Shown here piece after piece: positions 61,613 through 64,000 of a stretch of DNA of 64,000 bases. How positions within the stretch are numbered: position 1 is the first letter of the stretch; each line of letters starts with the position of its first letter. The translations under genes were made by a program, and so were the position numbers. The DNA is from Planctomycetota bacterium (GTDB taxonomy: Bacteria > Planctomycetota > J058 > JAJDCP01). Below the pieces are notes generated by a model. The model saw nothing but the letters and a program-made list of their open reading frames with translations, was not told the DNA's origin and ran no database searches. The DNA is taken from the NCBI GenBank assembly GCA_029260765.1, contig JAJDCP010000084.1:98827-162826 (forward strand). The letters are read 5' to 3'.

Positions 61613-63415
61613 ATGGCTACGCCCAACGCGACGCGGAACCCCGGTCTCGCGCTCTTTGTTGGCGCGCTGGTCTCCTGCGCGATCGCCATCGCCCTGTGGA
61701 CAGGTCGCGGACCGCAGGCCGATCCGTCCTCACCGCGCGGAGGTGACGCTCCACCTGTCGAGAAGCCGACACTCGAAGACACCCTGACCGCGAACATGTA
61801 CGCTGACAACTGGTTCGAAATGTACGTCAACGGCGAGTTGGTCTGCGTCGACTCGATCCGCTTCATGCCTCACAACGTGATCTCGGTCGACCTCCTCCCG
61901 AGCTACCCCATGACGATCGCCGTCATGGCCAAGGACAACGCGGACGCGAAGACCGGCATGGAATACGGCAACACGAGCATTGGCGACGGCGGCTTCGTCT
62001 TGAAGTTCAGCGACGGGACCGTGAGCAGCTCCGCGTGGAAGGCGAAGCGGGTCTCGTGGGGCCCGCTCAACGGGGACGCGGCCAACCCGCGCACAGTGCA
62101 TGTCGAGATCCCACAGGGCTGGTATGCCCCCGACTTCGACGACCGCGAGTGGCCAGACGCGAAGGAGTTCAGCGAAGCAGAGGTCCGCCCCAAAGAGCCC
62201 TTCTACGACCACGACTTCGAGGGTGCCGCGTTCATCTGGTCCGGCGACTTGAAGCTCGACAACACAGTCCTGTTTCGCCACACCGTCGAGTCGCCTCCCG
62301 ACGGAAGCCACCCGAGAACCTTCTCGGGCCTCGAGAACCCGAACGGCAACGAGCCCGAGGTGCGGAGCCCGTCGAGCGAGCACGCTGGGGTCGACGAGAG
62401 CGCCGCGAGCGCAGTGGCTTCGGTGGGCTCAGCCTTGCCCCCCGACGCACCCGAGGTGGCTCGCGCGTTCGCGCGGTTCGATCCGGAGGCCAGGCTCCGC
62501 TGGGACGACGACTACCTATACGTCGAATCCGACGGCGTGCCGGATCACCCCATGATGATCGGTATCACCGCCTGGCAGCAGCAGGTGCCGCTGCCGCAGG
62601 CGTACACCGGCAGCAACGCGTGGCAGATCCCCCTGAATCCAACGCCCGCCCAGGAGCCCCTGTCTGCAAAGACGAACTTCTTTCGCGGCGCGATCGCCCT
62701 GGCCGTCAACGGCGTCCCGATCTTCAACCCGATCAAGAACGACGGTTTGACCGACACGCTGCTCGCAGGCGAGCTCGACCAGTGGGGCGGGCACTGCGGA
62801 AGGGCGGACGACTACCACTACCACGTTGCCCCGGTGCACCTGGCGCAGGTCGTCGGCGAGGGCCAGCCCATCGCCTACGCGCTCGACGGCTATCCGCTTC
62901 TGGGCGGCCAAGAACCCGGGGCTTCGGAAACGGGCGAGTTGGATTGGCTGAACGGTCACGAGGACCACCACGGGAACTACCACTACCACACTACGGAGTC
63001 GTACCCGTATGTCAACGGGGGGTTCTTCGGCGCAGTCACGGAGCGCGACGGCCAGGTCGAGCCCCAGCCCCGCGCCCAGCCGATCCGGCCCCACCTGCCA
63101 CCCCTGCCCGGCGCGAGGATCACCGGATTCACGTCGACGAAGTCCAACGAGTACCGGCTGACCTACGAGCTTCAGGGGAAGACGGGCCGCGTTGACTACA
63201 CCATCACTGACGGAGGCGAAGTCACGTTCACCACGGTCGATGTCTCTGGACACACCGAGACGATGACATATGACCCAAACCCCGACGACGCTCCAGGGAA
63301 CCCGTATACCGCGATCGCAGCCGCGATCGCAGCCGCGATCTCCCTCGTCCTCGCCGCCCTGGGTGGAGCCTCGTTCTGGCGTCGTCGGCGGCGCCTCGCC
63401 GAGGCCAGCGCATAG
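61613..63415 (+). CDS. YHYH-domain surface protein
   Basis: A 600-residue protein. An N-terminal signal or anchor helix (ALFVGALVSCAIAIALWTG) is followed by a domain of unknown type to about 290, then the YHYH domain (about 300-490) with its paired motifs DDYHYHVAP (401-404) and NYHYHTTES (456-459) and GYPLLGG between them. The C-terminus has a transmembrane helix (IAAAIAAAISLVLAALGGAS) and an Arg-rich tail (FWRRRRRLAEASA), a sorting-signal-like layout. The repeated His suggests metal binding. AGGAGG precedes ATG 61613. The C-terminal hydrophobic segment includes a run of three Ile-Ala-Ala-Ala units from a short DNA repeat. Confidence 0.8.
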   Translation: MATPNATRNPGLALFVGALVSCAIAIALWTGRGPQADPSSPRGGDAPPVEKPTLEDTLTANMYADNWFEMYVNGELVCVDSIRFMPHNVISVDLLPSYPMTIAVMAKDNADAKTGMEYGNTSIGDGGFVLKFSDGTVSSSAWKAKRVSWGPLNGDAANPRTVHVEIPQGWYAPDFDDREWPDAKEFSEAEVRPKEPFYDHDFEGAAFIWSGDLKLDNTVLFRHTVESPPDGSHPRTFSGLENPNGNEPEVRSPSSEHAGVDESAASAVASVGSALPPDAPEVARAFARFDPEARLRWDDDYLYVESDGVPDHPMMIGITAWQQQVPLPQAYTGSNAWQIPLNPTPAQEPLSAKTNFFRGAIALAVNGVPIFNPIKNDGLTDTLLAGELDQWGGHCGRADDYHYHVAPVHLAQVVGEGQPIAYALDGYPLLGGQEPGASETGELDWLNGHEDHHGNYHYHTTESYPYVNGGFFGAVTERDGQVEPQPRAQPIRPHLPPLPGARITGFTSTKSNEYRLTYELQGKTGRVDYTITDGGEVTFTTVDVSGHTETMTYDPNPDDAPGNPYTAIAAAIAAAISLVLAALGGASFWRRRRRLAEASA

Positions 63416-63463
63416 GATCCCTTTCCTCCCGCCTTTGAGATGGACAGCGCGGCATGAGGGATA

Positions 63464-63607
63464 CAACCACTGGGGCCGAATCTCGGAGCGGAACACACGG
63501 TCGCGGGTGGCCTGCTCGAGCCCTGCCGCGCGGGTGTAGTCGGCGAGACTGCCCTGAGCGGCCAGCCTCGCGATCAGGATCAACAGGAGTTTCAGGGACG
63601 GACGCAT
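63464..63607 (-). pseudogene. N-terminal remnant of a secreted S9 (DPP IV-like) peptidase
   Basis: Reads MRPSLKLLLILIARLAAQ (signal peptide), then SLADYTRAAGLEQATRDRVF and EIRPQWL, the conserved beginning of secreted S9B-type peptidases (ADY-x-R-A and later W-x-x-x-x-x-F-W-Y). After PQWL the sequence departs from the family. The catalytic domain is gone. Confidence 0.5.
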
Positions 63608-63883
63608 CGCAGTCCTCGCGGGGTCATGAGGGATAGGTAGGGATGCCACCGCCCAGTCATCAGCACGCGGCGCACGGCGGCACCTGCCTCGAAGATTTGG
63701 GGGTCTATGCCGGGATCGCAAGGCTGGAAGGCGGCAGCCGGAGGTCGACTCAGCGGAGCGTGAGGTAGTTGGTCGAATCTTCCGATCCAGCTTGTAAGGC
63801 CGTTTTCCGTTGGATCAGGCCCACATGAGCCGTCAGCTATCAGCGATCAGCTGTCTGCAAATGTGTCGTTTTATACCAGGGCT
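63608..63883. other. Right-edge non-coding DNA
   Basis: No gene. Contains the short internal repeat cagctatcagcgatcagctg (63834-63853) and otherwise nothing recognisable. Confidence 0.4.
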
Positions 63884-63952
63884 GTGGGTTTTCCATGGCA
63901 GGGGGTGGAGCCTCCCCTATAGCTCCTCTCCCCCCTGATGTGGAAAAACCAC
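63884..63952. repeat. 69-bp long stem-loop
   Basis: Outer arms GTGGGTTTTCCA (63884-63895) and TGGAAAAACCAC (63941-63952) pair with one mismatch; inside, CAGGGGG pairs with CCCCCTG and TGGAG with CTCCT, leaving a short loop around cctatag. The size and layering suggest a structured RNA or an element end. Confidence 0.6.
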
Positions 63953-64000
63953 CCTGCGCCCTTCACGAGCTGCTACGCCGTGATTGCGCGGAACGCATAG

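Noticed and set aside
1..64000. tRNA and rRNA genes
   Set aside because: Reading both strands I found no T-loop-like GTTCRANNC with matching acceptor stems and no rRNA sequence; a tRNA scan would be needed to be certain.

Overview
Organism: the window is GC-rich (roughly two thirds G+C) and densely coding on both strands, with no rRNA, tRNA or CRISPR array seen. Two very large Ser/Thr kinases with DWG instead of DFG, a kinase fused to an FGE/SUMF1 domain, an ECF-type sigma factor, secreted proteins whose signal peptides end in AQ, a choice-of-anchor L surface protein and a YHYH protein together suggest a Planctomycetota-like bacterium. That is inference from gene content, not a phylogenetic result.

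Layout. 0-2.4 kb: end of an unrecognised gene, an AspA/AstE-type zinc hydrolase and a GshB-like ATP-grasp ligase, closed by a good intrinsic terminator. 2.4-10.4 kb: a membrane SGNH hydrolase, divergent from a lipoprotein that is a complete peptidyl-arginine deiminase homologue and is followed by a HEAT-like protein; then a choice-of-anchor L surface protein coupled to a GT2 glycosyltransferase, a TerB-like protein and YchJ. 10.5-19.2 kb: an SDR remnant, an ECF sigma factor, a coiled-coil protein, an APC permease-EIIA fusion, a transglutaminase-elicitor-like protein with a partner, and a cold-shock-like protein. 19.3-24.2 kb: a giant kinase, then decayed DNA with a PorB fragment. 24.2-42.4 kb: several pairs of large unusual proteins (Clp-N membrane protein, peptidoglycan-binding proteins, a four-module amidase, Ig-like proteins), a secreted FGE protein and a dual-kinase/FGE fusion.

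42.4-52.9 kb: a 129-bp MITE-like element, a membrane protein, a small secreted protein, a DUF2330 gene broken by a single TAA, a MucR-like fragment protein, and a three-gene run ending in a 1198-residue protein. 52.9-57.9 kb: radical SAM/PNPOx and AhpD/PNPOx pairs, a triple operator with promoter and hairpins, a displaced copy of the 3' end of the 1198-residue gene, and a MntA-HepT toxin-antitoxin module. 58-64 kb: low-complexity patches, a broken four-helix-bundle gene, a decayed IS91-type transposase, a YHYH protein and an S9-peptidase remnant.

How they may work together: the most interesting pattern is a set of small-to-medium proteins sharing an N-terminal G-[IV]-x-L-[RK]-T-G-R motif (starting near 28.9, 38.9 and 48.9 kb), each encoded directly upstream of a much larger, otherwise unrelated protein. 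With the transglutaminase-like, amidase and peptidoglycan-binding modules nearby, this looks like a dispersed cargo/adaptor system, possibly a secreted or injected effector set. No secretion machinery is visible in the window, so the function remains a hypothesis.
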